Shown: positions 12,601-24,617 of the stretch, piece after piece
Layout of the letters: every line of letters begins with the position of its first letter
Numbering within the stretch: position 1 is the stretch's first letter
From: Macrostomum hystrix
Taxonomy: Eukaryota; Platyhelminthes; Macrostomidae
Direction: 5' to 3'
Assembly: GCA_950097015.1 (NCBI GenBank)
Contig: CATNEN010000005.1
Location: 2,278,501-2,342,500, forward strand
DNA length: 64,000 bases
Translations under genes and position numbers: made by a program
The notes under the pieces: model-generated
The model's input: the letters and a program-made list of their open reading frames with translations, nothing else
Databases searched by the model: none
What the model was told of the DNA's origin: nothing

Positions 12601-15600
12601 ACTAATCAAATTCTGACACTAATCAAATTCTGACATTAATCCAATTCTGACACTAATCCAATTCTGACACTAATCAAATTCTGACACTAATCATATTCTG
12701 GCACTAATCCAATTCTGACACTAATCAAATTCTGACACTAATCCAATTCTGACACTAATCCGATTCTGACACTAATCAAATTCTGACACTAATCCTAATT
12801 CTGACACTAATCAAATTCTGACACTAATCCTAATTCTGACACTAATCTAATTCTGACACTAATCAAATTCTGACACTAATCCAATTCTGACACTAATCCA
12901 ATTCTGACACTAATCATTTTTGACACTAATCAAATTCTGACACTAATCAAATTCTGACATTAATCCAATTCTGACACTAATCTAATTTTCTCACAAATCC
13001 AATCCCTGACTAATCCGCAGCTCACCTGACAAGCGTGCAGCTGCAGTCTCAATGCCAGTGCCTGCAGGCAGGGCAGCAGCGCAGCAGGCTTCGCGGGGAA
13101 CAAGCCGCTAGTCTCGCTAGCGGTCACCCTAACAGCTTCGGACACGGCTGACACAGCAGGAGGTGGCAGCAGCCACAGGCAGCCGAGTGAGTCGGATCTG
13201 TCGCAGCAGCCGCCGCTGCCGCTAGTCAACCAATTGAAGCCGATGGTTCTGTACGGATGAAATCTGTCGTCGATGCGTTGCCAGACCAGTTCCAGGTATT
13301 TGCCAACAACGTGATGCCTGACTGGAACATCTGAATAATCTGACCAGTGAACGCCTTTCTTTTTCTTCTTCTTAGCTGACGGTGGCGTAGGATCCGCTGG
13401 CGAAGACAAGCCCGACGCTGCCGTTTGTACAGTCGGCGTCGGAGGCGGCGGCGGCGACTGCGGCTCCGGTGGCTGGGTGTTCAATCCGCTGACTAGATTG
13501 TCAACGGTGTCATCTTTTCTTAATAGAAGGCCTCCAACAACTGTCGAATGGCTGCCGCCGATGCTGCCGCTGCCGCTGATGTCCAGAGAGCCGCCTGAGT
13601 TCCCGCAGCCGCCGGCGCCGAAACTGGCGCCGCCCGAAGAGTCTCCTGAGCCGCCCTGCCTTGGCAACAGCTGGGTGCTCTGGGCCAGGCAGTCCAGCAA
13701 ACCGCTGGCGAAATCCCATTCGGCTCTCAACCAATCAGTGAGGGGGCAAGTCTGCGCTGACAGCAGGGCCACGGCTGCGGCCGATGCGGTGGCCACTCTT
13801 GAAGGATCTTCAACTGAAGGAGATTTATATTTCAATACGCTAATCAAACTCTCAAATTCATTCTCCCGTGCGCTTAAACCCAATGTTCTCAGTTTCAAAT
13901 CCACATCTCAAATGCCACATCCCCCAGCCTCAAATCCCACATTCCCAGCCATGAATCCCACATCCCCAGCCTCAAATCCCACCTCCCCAACCTCGAATCC
14001 CACATCCCCAGCCTCAAATCCCACCTCCCCAACCTCGAATCTCACATCAAAAACTTCAAATCCCACACCCCTAACCTCAAATCCCACGTCCCCAACCACG
14101 AATCGCACATCCCCAGCCTCGAATCCCACCTCCCATCCTCAAGTCCCACATCCCCAACCATGAATCCCTCATCCCCAGCCTCAAATCCCACATTCCCAGC
14201 CACGAATCCCACATCCCCAGCCTCAAATCCCACCTCCCCAACCTCGAATCCCACATCACAAACTTCAAATCCCACACCCCCAACCTCAAATCCCTCATCC
14301 CCAGCCTCGAATCCCACCTCCCATTCTCAAATCCCACATCCCCAACCTCAAATCCCTCATCCCCAGCCTCAAATCCCACATCCCCAACCACGAATACCAC
14401 ATCCCCAGCCTCAAATCCCACATCCCCAGCCTCGAATACCACATCCCCAGCCTCGAATCCCACACCCCAAACCTCAAATCCCACATCCCCAGCCTCAAAT
14501 CCCACATCCCCAGCCTCGAATCCCACACCCCAAACCTCAAATCCCACATCCCCAGCCTCAAATCCCACATCCCAACCTCAAATCCCTCATCCCCAACCTC
14601 AAATCCCTCATCCCCAGCCTCAAATCCCACACTGTCGAGCCCTCACCGGAGGAGCCGCAGTCAGCCACCGCCTCTGCCAGGCCGTCGCAGTCAAAGTAGA
14701 ATCGGTGCACAGCGATCTCCGGTGATTCGGCTCGCTCCTCCGCCAGCCGGTTGATCAGTCGGGCGAATGTCACGGGTCGCAGATCTTCAACAGCAGCTGA
14801 GGGTGCGGCGAACTCTGCCAGATCGGGACAGCGTCGATTAGTGAGTCGGCGCAGCCATTTCACCTGGTCCAGCGTGCTGTTGAACTCTTCGAGGCCGCGA
14901 CACAACTCAAACAGGTCCTCGCGGGTGTGACGGGCCAGGCCCGTGCGAGCAAGGACACTCAGGCTTGCCTGGGGATGATTGAAGTAGTTGAAGAATAGTA
15001 GATTGAAGTAATCAGATCCTGATCCCAGATCCTGATCCCAGATCCTGATCCCAGATCCTGATCCCAGATCCTGATCCCAGATCCTGATCCCAGATCCTGA
15101 TCCCAGATCCTGATCCCAGATCCTGATCCCAGATCCTGATCCCAGATCCTGATCCCAGATCCTGATCCCAGATCCTGATCCCAGATCCTGATCCCAGATC
15201 CTGATCCCAGATCCTGATCCCAGATCCTGATCCCAGATCCTGATCCCAGATCCTGATCCCAGATCCTGATCCCTGAGCCGCTAACCTGCAGAAACGCTCT
15301 AGTTGATGCCAGCGCTCGATACAACAGTCGATCAGCGGCTTCTCGATATGCTGCCAGGGCAGGCCTAGCCGATGGCAGGCACTCCTGCAGAGGCGCGCTG
15401 GCCTGAACGTAGAGTCTGACGTGCTGCGAGTGGCTCAGACTGGCGCGCAAGCGTTCGCAGAGTGCGCGAGCGGAGCCCAGTTTTGAGCTGACAACCGCGT
15501 AGCGACCGTTGGTCGACGGGCGTCTGGCGTCGGCTAGTTGCGCAATTTCGTGATCGCGAAGGCGATCGATCTGATCGGCCAGTAGGGCCAAATCACGCAA

Positions 15601-16836
15601 ACGATTGGCCACCTGAGGAGGTTGGGAGAATAATAATGGGATAAATTCTACTTTTGAGATAAAAGGTGAGATTTTAAATCTCACCCCTAAGATTCTAAAT
15701 CTCACCCCTAAGATTCTAAATCTCACCCCTAAGATTCTTAATCTCACCCCTAACATTCTAAACCTCACCCCCGATATTCTAAGTCTAACCATGAGATTCT
15801 CAATCTTACCCCTGAGATTCTCAATCTTACCCCCCCTGATATTCTAAATCTCACCCCTGATACTCTAAATCTCACCCCTGATACTCTAAGCCTTAGCCGT
15901 GAGATTCTAAATCCGGCGCCTGATGTTCTAAATCAGGCGCCTGAGATTCTAAATCTCGTGCCTGAGATTCTAAATCTCACGCCTGATATTCTAAGTCTAG
16001 ACGTGAGATTCTAAATCTCACCCCTGATATTCTAGGTTTAACACCTAAGATTATAAATCTCATACTGAAATGTATAATCTTACCCTTGATATTCACAATT
16101 TCATCCCCTCAGATTCTAAATCATATATCTAAGATAAAGACATCACCTTAAATTGTTCCTTTTTTAACCTCACAAATATGGACATTCTAAATATCCCCAA
16201 CTAGGATATTATAAACTTGCCCAGTATGAGTTTAAAAATTTGTCCCACCTTTCTATCCAACTCCAGCAGGTGCAGTCGCCTCTCCAACTCGTGCAGTCGC
16301 TGCAGCCCAGCCTGCAGTCGCGGCAATGCGGCCGCGTGTCGCATTCCCAGACTGTCGGCTCCGTTGCAGTGCAAGGTGACACCGAGCGCGGGCTGACAGG
16401 CGAACTTGGCTGTGGCTTCTCGAAGAGCCGCTCTTAGCGCTTCTTGATTGAGTCTGGCAGCCGCTGCAGCCGCCGCAGCCGACGATGGAGGCCATCGACG
16501 ACCGACAACAGTCCTGGCCGACGTTGATCCGCTTGTCTCCAACGAGCCCAACAAGTTATTAGCATTATTAGCGTCACTGTGGTTGGATCCTGTTGAACTA
16601 GTCGATGCATCTTGACGAATGATGCAGTGCCGGCCTGTCGGCGAGCGATGCTGCAAAGGCGGCGCTCGCGACATTGGCATTTCATCGTTGTCGTCTTCGT
16701 CGCAGTCTAGACGGACGTCTTCGTTGTCGACGCTGTCTATACGACGATTGTAGGCCTCGGTATTCGGGCCAACAACGCTTGGTTCATCGTCGACAGGCTT
16801 GGCTCGGCCGATGCTCCCTAGCAAGGCGCGACTCAT
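9007..16836 (-). CDS. seven-exon gene, about 1153 aa, tentatively CCDC142-like
   Basis: The predicted exons, in transcript order on the minus strand, are 16836-16249, 15612-15286, 14968-14647, 13813-13026, 11869-11476, 10973-10733 and 9808-9007. All junctions are GT-AG and the phases agree, giving 3462 nt with no internal stop. The first (16249-16836) starts MSRALLGSIG. It carries an Ala run and then a leucine-rich coiled-coil-like stretch (GLQRLHELERRLHLLELDRK). Later exons are Leu/Ala-rich helices with Arg and Cys. Exon 4 has a poly-Lys run followed by GVHWSD. Exon 5 ends in an Asp-rich segment. The last exon holds a GGC-encoded poly-Gly run. The layout, and local patterns such as LPDTVVQ followed by AVFFPSAERAW, resemble coiled-coil protein 142. 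That is recall of the family by eye, and the function of that family is poorly known. The acceptors of exons 5 and 6 are the least certain. Each intron is a different minisatellite. Confidence 0.6.
9661..9696 (-). repeat. coding GGC repeat (poly-Gly) in last exon
   Basis: A (CCG)n-type run on the plus strand, read as about ten or eleven Gly codons on the minus strand within the terminal exon of the CCDC142-like gene. The opposite strand would encode poly-Pro, which explains a spurious plus-strand frame there. Confidence 0.8.
10142..10674. repeat. 24-bp array filling intron 6
   Basis: About 22 nearly perfect 24-bp units, core CTACTTCTCATTCACCATCT, in the last intron of the CCDC142-like gene. 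Because 24 is a multiple of three, the plus strand gives clean Ser/His/Pro/Gln frames that are artefacts. On the gene's sense strand each unit contains GATGGTGAAT, a donor-like sequence. Confidence 0.95.
11023..11415. repeat. 20-bp array filling intron 5
   Basis: About 20 copies of TCCTGAATACCTGTTAGGTT. In the sense of the gene (minus) each unit reads AACAGGTATTCAG, which carries a donor-like AG|GTATTC and an acceptor-like TTCAG. Confidence 0.95.
11925..13010. repeat. 17-bp array filling intron 4
   Basis: About 64 copies of AATTCTGACACTAATCC and close variants. Longer segments recur: the run around 12170-12330 is largely repeated at about 12540-12680 and 12840-12960, so the array has grown by block duplication. 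Sense-strand units contain GTGTCAG, an acceptor-like trimer context. Confidence 0.95.
13338..13360 (-). other. candidate PP1-docking (RVxF-type) motif in exon 4
   Basis: The exon encodes a run of six lysines followed by GVHWSD. The string K-G-V-H-W fits the loose PP1-binding consensus [K/R]-x(0-1)-[V/I]-x-[F/W], with basic residues before and an acidic residue after, as is common in such sites. This is a short motif and may occur by chance. Confidence 0.35.
13908..14635. repeat. 21-bp array filling intron 3
   Basis: About 35 copies of a 21-bp unit, core CCCACATCCCCAGCCTCAAA. A longer sub-block (about 13990-14170) recurs at about 14210-14340. On the sense strand each unit contains GATGTGGGAT, similar to the real donor of exon 1 (AAAG|GTGGGA). 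The six open frames across it on both strands are artefacts of the unit length. Confidence 0.95.
15016..15275. repeat. 13-bp array filling intron 2
   Basis: Twenty essentially perfect copies of AGATCCTGATCCC. The low divergence means recent expansion or active homogenisation. It starts within about 10 bases of the exon 2 donor. Confidence 0.97.
15655..16115. repeat. 21-bp degenerate array filling intron 1
   Basis: About 22 degenerate copies of a 21-bp unit, core TTCTAAATCTCACCCCTGAG. On the gene's sense strand each consensus copy reads CTCAGGGGTGAGATT, which has both an acceptor-like CTCAG and a strong donor-like GGTGAGA. It is the most diverged of the six intronic arrays of this gene. Confidence 0.9.
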
Positions 16837-18005
16837 GCTGAAGAATAATTTGACTTTTGATTTGTACTTTTATAATGCACTTTTATGATGTACTTTTAGA
16901 ATGTACTTTTATTTTGTACTTTAGAATGTACTTTTGTATTTTTTATAGATGGCACCAAGTTCGCTTGGAAAGTCGCTTGAAGCAAAATAAAGATACGACA
17001 AAAATTATTTTCTGCTATATGAAATCGTAAAATGATGTAGGGAGAAGTTATGATTTATTTTTGTTAAAGTTTAAGTAATCACAAAACGAGACTGAAGTTT
17101 ACAAATTGAAGCTCTCAATTTTAACTAAAGCCTGCATTTAAGTCAATGTTTAGTTGTATTAAAATGGACTGAGCATGTCAAAGGGAAACTTAAAAAACGT
17201 TTAATTAACGACATACCCATAGTTAATGTGGTCCAATAGGAAAAAATCTCTGCCTAATTAACAAAATAATTCTTTTGTCTAGCAAAAAAACTTGGGAATT
17301 AGTAAAGGTATAAAAAACTAAAACTAAAAATAATACGACAATCCCAGCCAGCCTTTGGATTTTAAAGAATGCACTTTTGCATGCGACTGGGACGGAATAA
17401 TTTCGGGTGAAGAAGGTAAAAAATGTTCTGTTTTGCAGCTGCTGACAAAAAATGGTGTGTATTTACTCTGTGCCAGTACAACTAAAAGTAAATAGATCCT
17501 GTTGGAGACAACGGGAGAGGTATTTCTACCCCTATCTAGGAAGGGATAAGAGACGGGGATGAAATTTTTGCGTGGGAGGAATGCGGAAAACTCGCAGCTT
17601 CTCCCACTGACACTGATCCCCGCTTGGATACCAAAAGATCCCATTCTGTCTGGCTTTCTGACAGAAAAACTTACTTTAATAATTCTTCTTTAGGGCTAAT
17701 TATGGAATGTAGCTTAAACAATTGATGAAAAAATGTTCAAGTCTTAATTTGGCATTCTTTTTTAGTTCTAAAAGATCAGAGAGTCCTACTTTTTGTGCCC
17801 GAAAATTCAACTGTCTTGCATCCAGTTAATTCCAAATACATATTAAAGTGCAAATAAAGTAATGTTTTCTTATGTAAAATGCGAAAACCTAAAGCAAGGA
17901 AATAATCGGGATCAATGTAACAGGACAGGAAATTGACTCTGGAGTTCTGGCTTTTATTAGGAATTAGTATGGGTTTTGGGATTTAGTTCGAATGTAGGAT
18001 TTCTA
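16837..18005. other. A+T-rich spacer upstream of the CCDC142-like gene
   Basis: Holds short TGTACTTTT repeats at about 16850-16940 next to the start of the minus-strand gene, then A+T-rich DNA. An open frame at 17324-17644 (minus) has no recognisable motif. No RNA gene seen. Confidence 0.4.
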
Positions 18006-19262
18006 GGATTTGGAATTCGGTTCAGATGTGGGATGTCAAGGTTTTGGGATCTGAGAAGAATGTGAGATCCCTATGGTTGGGAGCTGTTTGGGATGTGGGA
18101 TCTCAAGGTTTGGGGATTCGGTTAGAATATGGGATCTCAGGGTTTGGGAGCTGTTTGGGATGTGGGATCTCATGGTTTGGGGATTCGGTTAGAATATGGG
18201 ATCTTAGGGTTTGTAGATTCGGTTAGAATATGGGATCTCATGGTTTTCGGGATTCGGTTAAAATATGGGATCTCAAGGTTTGGGGATTCGATTAGAATAT
18301 GGGATCTCAGGGTTTGGTGATTCGGTTAGAATTGGGATCTCATGGTTTGAGGATTCGGTTAGAATGTGGGATCTCAGGGTTTGGGGATTCGGTTAAAATA
18401 TGGGATCTCAAGGTTTGGGGATTCGATTAGAATATGGGATCTCAGGGTTTGGGGATTCGGTTAGAATATGGGATCTCAGGGTTTGGGAGCTGTTTGGGAT
18501 GTGGGATCTCATGGTTTGGGGATTCGGTTAAAATATGGGATCTCAAGGTTTGGGGATTCGATTAGAATATGGGATCTCATGGTTTGGGGATTCGATTAAA
18601 ATATGGGATCTCAGAATTTTGGGGAATCGATTAGAATATGGGATCTCATGGTTTGGGGAATCGATTAGAATATGGGATCTCAGGGTTTGGGGTTTTGATT
18701 AGAATATGGGATCTCATGGTTTGGGGATTCGGTTAGAATATGGGATCTCAGGGTTTGGGGATTCGATTAGAATGTGGGATCTCAGGGTTTGGGGTTTCGA
18801 TTAGAATATGGGATCTCTGGGTTTGTGGATTCGATTAGAATATGGGATCTCATGGTTTTGGAATTTGGTTCTCTTGGTTCGGGGATTCAGTTAAAATGTG
18901 GGATCTCAAGGTTTGGGAATTCGGTTAGAATATGGGATCTCAGGGTTTGGGGATTCGATTAGAATGTGGGATCTCAGGGTTTGGGGTTTCGATTAGAATA
19001 TGGGATCTCTGGGTTTGTGGATTCGATTAGAATATGGGATCTCATGGTTTTGGAATTTGGTTCTCATGGTTCGGGGATTCAGTTAAAATGTGGGATCTCA
19101 AGGTTTGGGAATTCGGTTAGAATATGGTATCTCATGGTTTGGGGATTCGGTTAGAATATGGGATCTCAAGGTTTGGGGATTCGGTTAGAATATGGGATCT
19201 CAGGGTTTGGGGATTCGGTTAGAATATGGGATCTCAGTGTTTTGGGATTGCGTTCAAGTGCG
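18006..19262. repeat. 35-bp intergenic array
   Basis: About 36 copies of a 35-bp unit, core GGGATCTCAGGGTTTGGGGA then TTCGGTTAGAATAT. A block near 18760-18960 recurs almost exactly at 18950-19150 (about 190 bp apart), showing higher-order duplication. Confidence 0.95.
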
Positions 19263-22200
19263 GGATTTTTCATGTGATTTCTTTAAAACATTTTTTAACC
19301 TTCAAAAGTTACTAAAACGAAGCTAGAAATGTATTTTTCAGAAAAGAATATTAAATAATGGTTATGGTCAGAAAAATGAGAAAATAACCCGGAGAAAGAG
19401 AGACAGAGAGAAATGCAGAGCAAAAACGCGCTGAGAATCTCTGCAGGTTAGTTGAAGCAACCGACCCTTGCAGACGAAGAGAGGCGAGGTGGGCTCAAGG
19501 GCTGGCTGAGATGGACACAGAGAGAGAGAGAGTAGAATAGCCATCGATCCTTCACACAGGCTTGCCATATGACGACTGAAACGACTGAACTGAGCAGAGC
19601 AGTTGGGTGGTGGGAGGGGAAATTGATCGGAAAATCCCAAACTAAAATCCCCTTTTCTTAGCCTTGAGCCGAGACTTAACAGTCTACTGTTATTTCTCTC
19701 TAGCCCGGAACAGTTTGTCTTCTTTCCATCTGCCAGAGGCTTCAAAGCATTGTGGCGGTCAGGCTAAAAGTGATGGCTTAAATCTTGGCTATTATATTAT
19801 GCACGGATGCATGACGCATATGCATACAGGTCCATTTCCTTCTTGCATAAATGTAAATAATTTTGTTTCTTAGAATAGTTCAGGCCTAAAGTGGACTACT
19901 ATCTCGGCAGACAAACAATCTTCATCAACAAAAGATAGAAGCCTTTGTTTTGACCGATGCTCTCCATGTGATTAGATCCATGCGTCATTTTCATATTTTC
20001 TTTGAACTAAGAACTACATAAGTCGTTTCATTAAAAGAGGAATTCCATCTTAGTCAAGCTATATTTGTGCGTCAAATTTTCATGTAAATTTAAATATCAT
20101 GAAGATCTATAAACGTTTTGAAATATACTAAATCCGCTGTTAAAACAAATGTTATACTCACTCATGTAATATGAAAGCATTAGCCCAATAATGCAATTTT
20201 GAACAGTATAAAAGGTCTAATGTTTTTAGTTAAACTCTAGACAATAATATTCTCCTTAACATGTATAATTCTAACATAAAGCTTAACTTTTATCTTTGAA
20301 ACTTACTGTTTCTCATGTGAGCATTTTAGCTGAACAAGCTGCTTAAATGATGAACCTTGATTCTCAAGCAAGTAAACTAGATAATGAATAACTAAATATC
20401 AACATTGAAATACTAGAGATACTTTTCAAATTTTTTATAAAGACATAATAAATAATGCAGATATCACTCATTTAAATCATTTAACCAAATGATTAATACT
20501 AGTGAAATATTGCAAGACTAGACAAAAACGAGATACTGAATGAATGTTGATTGTATTTTTCGTTCATGGATCTAGTTTACAATAGTTTTTCGCTAATTTT
20601 GTGTTGTAATTAATCTCTACAATGTAATAGCTACTTCACCAAATTGTTAAAATTCAATTTCAAGACGTTAGACTTCTACATTAAATCAGTTTTTATGTAT
20701 GAGTTCCATTGTTTATAGTAAAAGAAAACATAAAAATACAAACCAAAATAGAAACGAAGTGAGGATAGTAATAAGTGCGAAAACCAGGCTTTTGTAATAA
20801 AGTCGAGCTACTCGATCAGCGAAGATGAAATATAAACAACAATTTTTGTTTTCGTGTCGCATTTAAACTGCTTCCATTTTTTGCAGGCATTAGTTTAAAA
20901 ATAAATTAAAATTATTAGTTTACTAAAATTACTTTTAACATGCTTATTTATTATTCGTCTTGTTTCAATTTACTTCTCAGTTTTTTATTTTGATATAACA
21001 CACAGAAATGTTGCTAAACTTTAAAAAACAAAAAATGCTGAACAAGCCACGATTTAAATGACCCAATGAATCTGACTGACCCAGTGCCTGTAACTGACAA
21101 AATGTAATAATTATTTTATATGTTAGGCCTAGCTAATAAAAATAACCCGTCGCTTGCCATGACAACAGGCAGAAGTCTCTAATACATTCGTGTTCTATGT
21201 TTAGTTTGTTCTTACATGCTGCACACACAAAGGTTACTAGCCTTTTCAACATTTTTTTTATTCAAATCTTTTACTCATGCTGAAAAGTAGACAGGTGAGA
21301 CTGAGTGTCGTAAGTAGGCCTGGTATCGCATCACAGTAAATCGGTTACTTATGAATGAAATATTAATAAATAACTGTATGACTTTTTACTGTTAGGCACT
21401 GTTATGAGGTAGACTGTTTCACATTCCTTAAATACCTTTTTGCTGATCCTTTTTATTTTTCAACTAGAAGAATTGAATATATTTTGGTTTTAACTATAAA
21501 ACTTTAAGACTTGTTTTGAAAAATTCTATTTTCTTAATTTTAGCCAAGTCCTCAGAAATGTAAAATACAGAAGAAGAATAATAATAATTAGGCCTATCGT
21601 TTAGGGGCATACCTTGGCTGTCTCCTATTTGTAGCACTTGCAGCATTTTTTCACTAAAACATGTTAGGGCCTTACAGTCTTAATCTAGTCTAAATTTAGA
21701 TTACCAATATGCTTATTTTAATACATGCGCAACCTCCCAAATCTTAGCCGGCTGTGCGACTTAGTTTTTGCTCTCATTTGCGACTTAGTTCATTTCATTG
21801 CTCTATTTACAACTTAGTTTGCTCTCATTTGCTCTCTTTTTCTCTCCCCTTTTTCCTTTTCTTCACGCCTTCCTTTTTTGTCCCTTGGTCCCCCCTTTGA
21901 TTTTTTTGCGCTTGGTCTATTGGTTTTTGCAACTTACCTTGCTTGGCCCTCGTTTCACCCGGCCGGTTCGGCTGGGTCGGCCAGGTGTTGCGCATGTATG
22001 CTTATTTTTATACAGAAATTTATCAGTGTATTCATTTAACAATTTGATTAGGCAACCTTTGATACATATTAGGGGTTGGATGGGATCAAGATTTTTTGGA
22101 TTGGTTGGGATCAGGATAGACTTCATTTATTTCTGGGCAGGATCAGGTGGGATTTGGGATGGGAGGAGCCTATGCCTAACCTAAAAGGAGATCTGGAGTT

Positions 22201-23050
22201 GGAGACTGTCCTTTAAGTTTTAACATCAGTTAAAACCTTAGTTCTTCCATGCCAGTTCAGCCTACATTGAATTTTTCAAGCAGTTTTTTTTATTTTTGCC
22301 TAGCTATTCATATATTAGGGGCATGAGATGAGCCCATCCCAATTCCCAACTTTCTAAGAGTTGGGATCAAGACACCAAAATTTATTGGGATCCCAAGTTT
22401 TCAGGATCAAGTAATAAGTGATAATTTCTGAGGCCTGTCTTCTGTATTTAAAAATCCCATTTGCATTTGCACCTGAAATTTGTTTTAGAATTTATGTTGT
22501 GCACTATTGGTCTCTTCCTATTAAAATTTTGTTTCAAGGTTCAGTGCTATACTTATGTTATACTTAAAATCACATTTTTAATGCATAATCTTTTGTTGCT
22601 TTTACTTCTTAGGAAATTTGTGCAAAGAATCCAATAGGGTTAGTGGCTAGGTATGCCTTACTGTTTAGTAAGTCAGAATCTGAACTTAGTTTTAGCTACC
22701 ATTTATGTTATCTATATCTCAATCTCAATGCTGGAGGTATCTCTGTGTTTTGTTTTAAAAAGACTAACCTCAATCATTTAGTGAGCAACTTTTCTTGACC
22801 AATATTGTGCTAGTTGCAACTATGCCTAGCAAAACAACTTTTCATGTGAGTCTAGGGTCTTTTATTGTCAGCCTCAACACTGTCCTACTAATTAACAGAC
22901 TTGTAAATAGAAAATAGAAGCAGGCATGAAAGTCAGCTCTTAATTAACTGCTAAAAACTAGAATTTGAGCTCCTATTCTATAGTAGCTAGTATGCACTAT
23001 GATTTGATACCTGATGATATTTTGTCTATAAGCTTTCAATTGACACATTA
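19263..23050. other. large A+T-rich intergenic stretch
   Basis: 3.8 kb with no supported gene. Open frames at 19368-19873 and 21798-22184 are hydrophobic or low-complexity and show no splice or family support. A degenerate GGGATC-rich patch lies at about 22060-22430. Confidence 0.45.
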
Positions 23051-23104
23051 CAGAAAGCAAACACTCAATCTAAGAAAAAAAATCTGATAGAATAAAAAGC
23101 AACA

Positions 23105-24136
23105 ATGCCAATCGATTGGACTCAAGAGGAGGTGCTCACGGGTACCACCATCATGGCCGTTGAGTACAATGGCGGCGTTGTGATTGGCGCAGATTCGCGC
23201 ACCTCCTCTGGCACCTATGTGACTAATCGCACTCAGGATAAGCTGACTCCATTGACTGAGCACATCTACTGCTGCCGCTCCGGCTCCGCTGCCGACACTC
23301 AGGCGATTGCTGATCACGTGCGCTATTATTTAGACTTTAGTCGCATCTCTCAAGGTCGCGAGCCAACTGTACGCTACGCTGCCCACGTTATGAAGAGCAT
23401 TCTTTATAATAATCGCGACAATTTGTCTGCCGCCGTCATTGTAGCCGGTTGGGACGAAGTAAACGGTGAGCTGATTGTCAACGTGAGCTCTTATCTGCAG
23501 CAGGGTCTAGAGATGACCCGAAATTTCGGTATTTACTTTCTATTTTGAGTACATGGTTACCCTGGCAGTGACAGCGAAACCTTCATTCATTCCATCTTTT
23601 GGAATTAATCCTTGAATCTCAAGGAATGAGTCATGAACACACCTTACCCACCTTACCACCCATTCTTCCATTTTAACTCGTGTCCAAAATGAAACAGGCT
23701 TCTGCTCGATTCACACTCTAAGCTGAGATAAACAGACACCCTCATTAGAACATAGAACACACTCACTCATATCAAATCAGTTTCTCTGACCATTCAATTC
23801 ACCCCCTAACTTTTGCTTTCTGTCCATCCATCCTTCATTGGATTCTGCTTTCCAGGCGGTCAGGTGTACTGCATTCCCCTTGGCGGCCTGCTAGTCCGTC
23901 AGCCAGTGGCCGCGGGCGGCTCAGGCAGCACCTACATCTGGGGTCACCTTGACTCCGCCTTTGAGCCCGGCATGACGGAGATTCAGTGCCAAGAATTTGT
24001 AGCCAAATCTGTCAGCCTGGCTATTAAACGCGACGGATCTAGCGGCGGCGTCTGCCGATTGGCTGTCATTGACAAGGCTGGCGTACACAGGCGCATCATT
24101 ATGCACGAGGATCTGCCGAAATCCTACAATGGCTAG
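23105..24136 (+). CDS. PSMB6: proteasome subunit beta type-6 (beta1, caspase-like)
   Basis: Two exons, 23105-23465 and 23856-24136, joined AACG|GTGAGC to TTCCAG|GCGGT in phase 1, give a 213-residue protein. Beta1 is the catalytic subunit of the 20S core that cuts after acidic residues. The sequence has the cleavage site before the active Thr (LTG then TTIMAV), with Thr at residue 14. In mature numbering it keeps Asp17 (GADSR), Lys33 (DKLTP) and Arg45 (CCRSGSAADTQA), the residue linked to acidic-residue preference. The C-terminal part holds GGSGSTYIWG and KRDGSSGG. The propeptide is only 13 residues, shorter than the roughly 34 of the human protein. An in-frame TAA four codons upstream of the ATG confirms this start. 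The subunit should be complete and active. Confidence 0.97.
23466..23855 (+). other. PSMB6 intron
   Basis: A 390-bp GT-AG intron. Unlike the introns of several neighbours it holds no tandem array. Confidence 0.9.
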
Positions 24137-24617
24137 AATTTAGAAAAAATGTTTCAAGCAAATGATTGGGTTTGTTAACTATTAATGCTTCGTTTATTGT
24201 ATGAAATTTAAAACAAATAAGTAAGAAAAATGTTCAATTTATTCTACTAAACTAAGTGAACTAAATTAGTAGTATGATGCGGATGGCGAACTAGACTTTT
24301 GTTGTATATCCCGGTTGGCCAGTTTTGCAGTCTGTCTCTAGCTATGAAATCTTTCGCTGTTTTTATTTCTATAGAATCCAGTTTTTGCTATTGCTTTGAC
24401 GGGTAATTTTGGGCTGGCTTGCTTATTGAAGTAAATCATAAGACTGACCGACTGGACATATAATACACTGTCACAGGTGCGCCTAAATGTTCTATAATAA
24501 ATTATTTAGCTAAACAAACCTATTGTTTCGTCAGTACTCAGTGCCATAATCATGGCGAATTTCTCACACTAAAAAACAATTTGGTGTCACAATTTTGCTT
24601 TTTTACTTCTGTAAAGA
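24137..24617. other. PSMB6 3' flank
   Basis: A+T-rich, no gene seen. An AATAAA at 24496-24501 is a possible poly(A) signal for PSMB6, about 360 bp after the stop. Confidence 0.35.
24496..24501 (+). promoter_or_regulatory. possible poly(A) signal for PSMB6
   Basis: An AATAAA hexamer downstream of the PSMB6 stop. Chance occurrence is quite possible in A+T-rich DNA. Confidence 0.3.
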
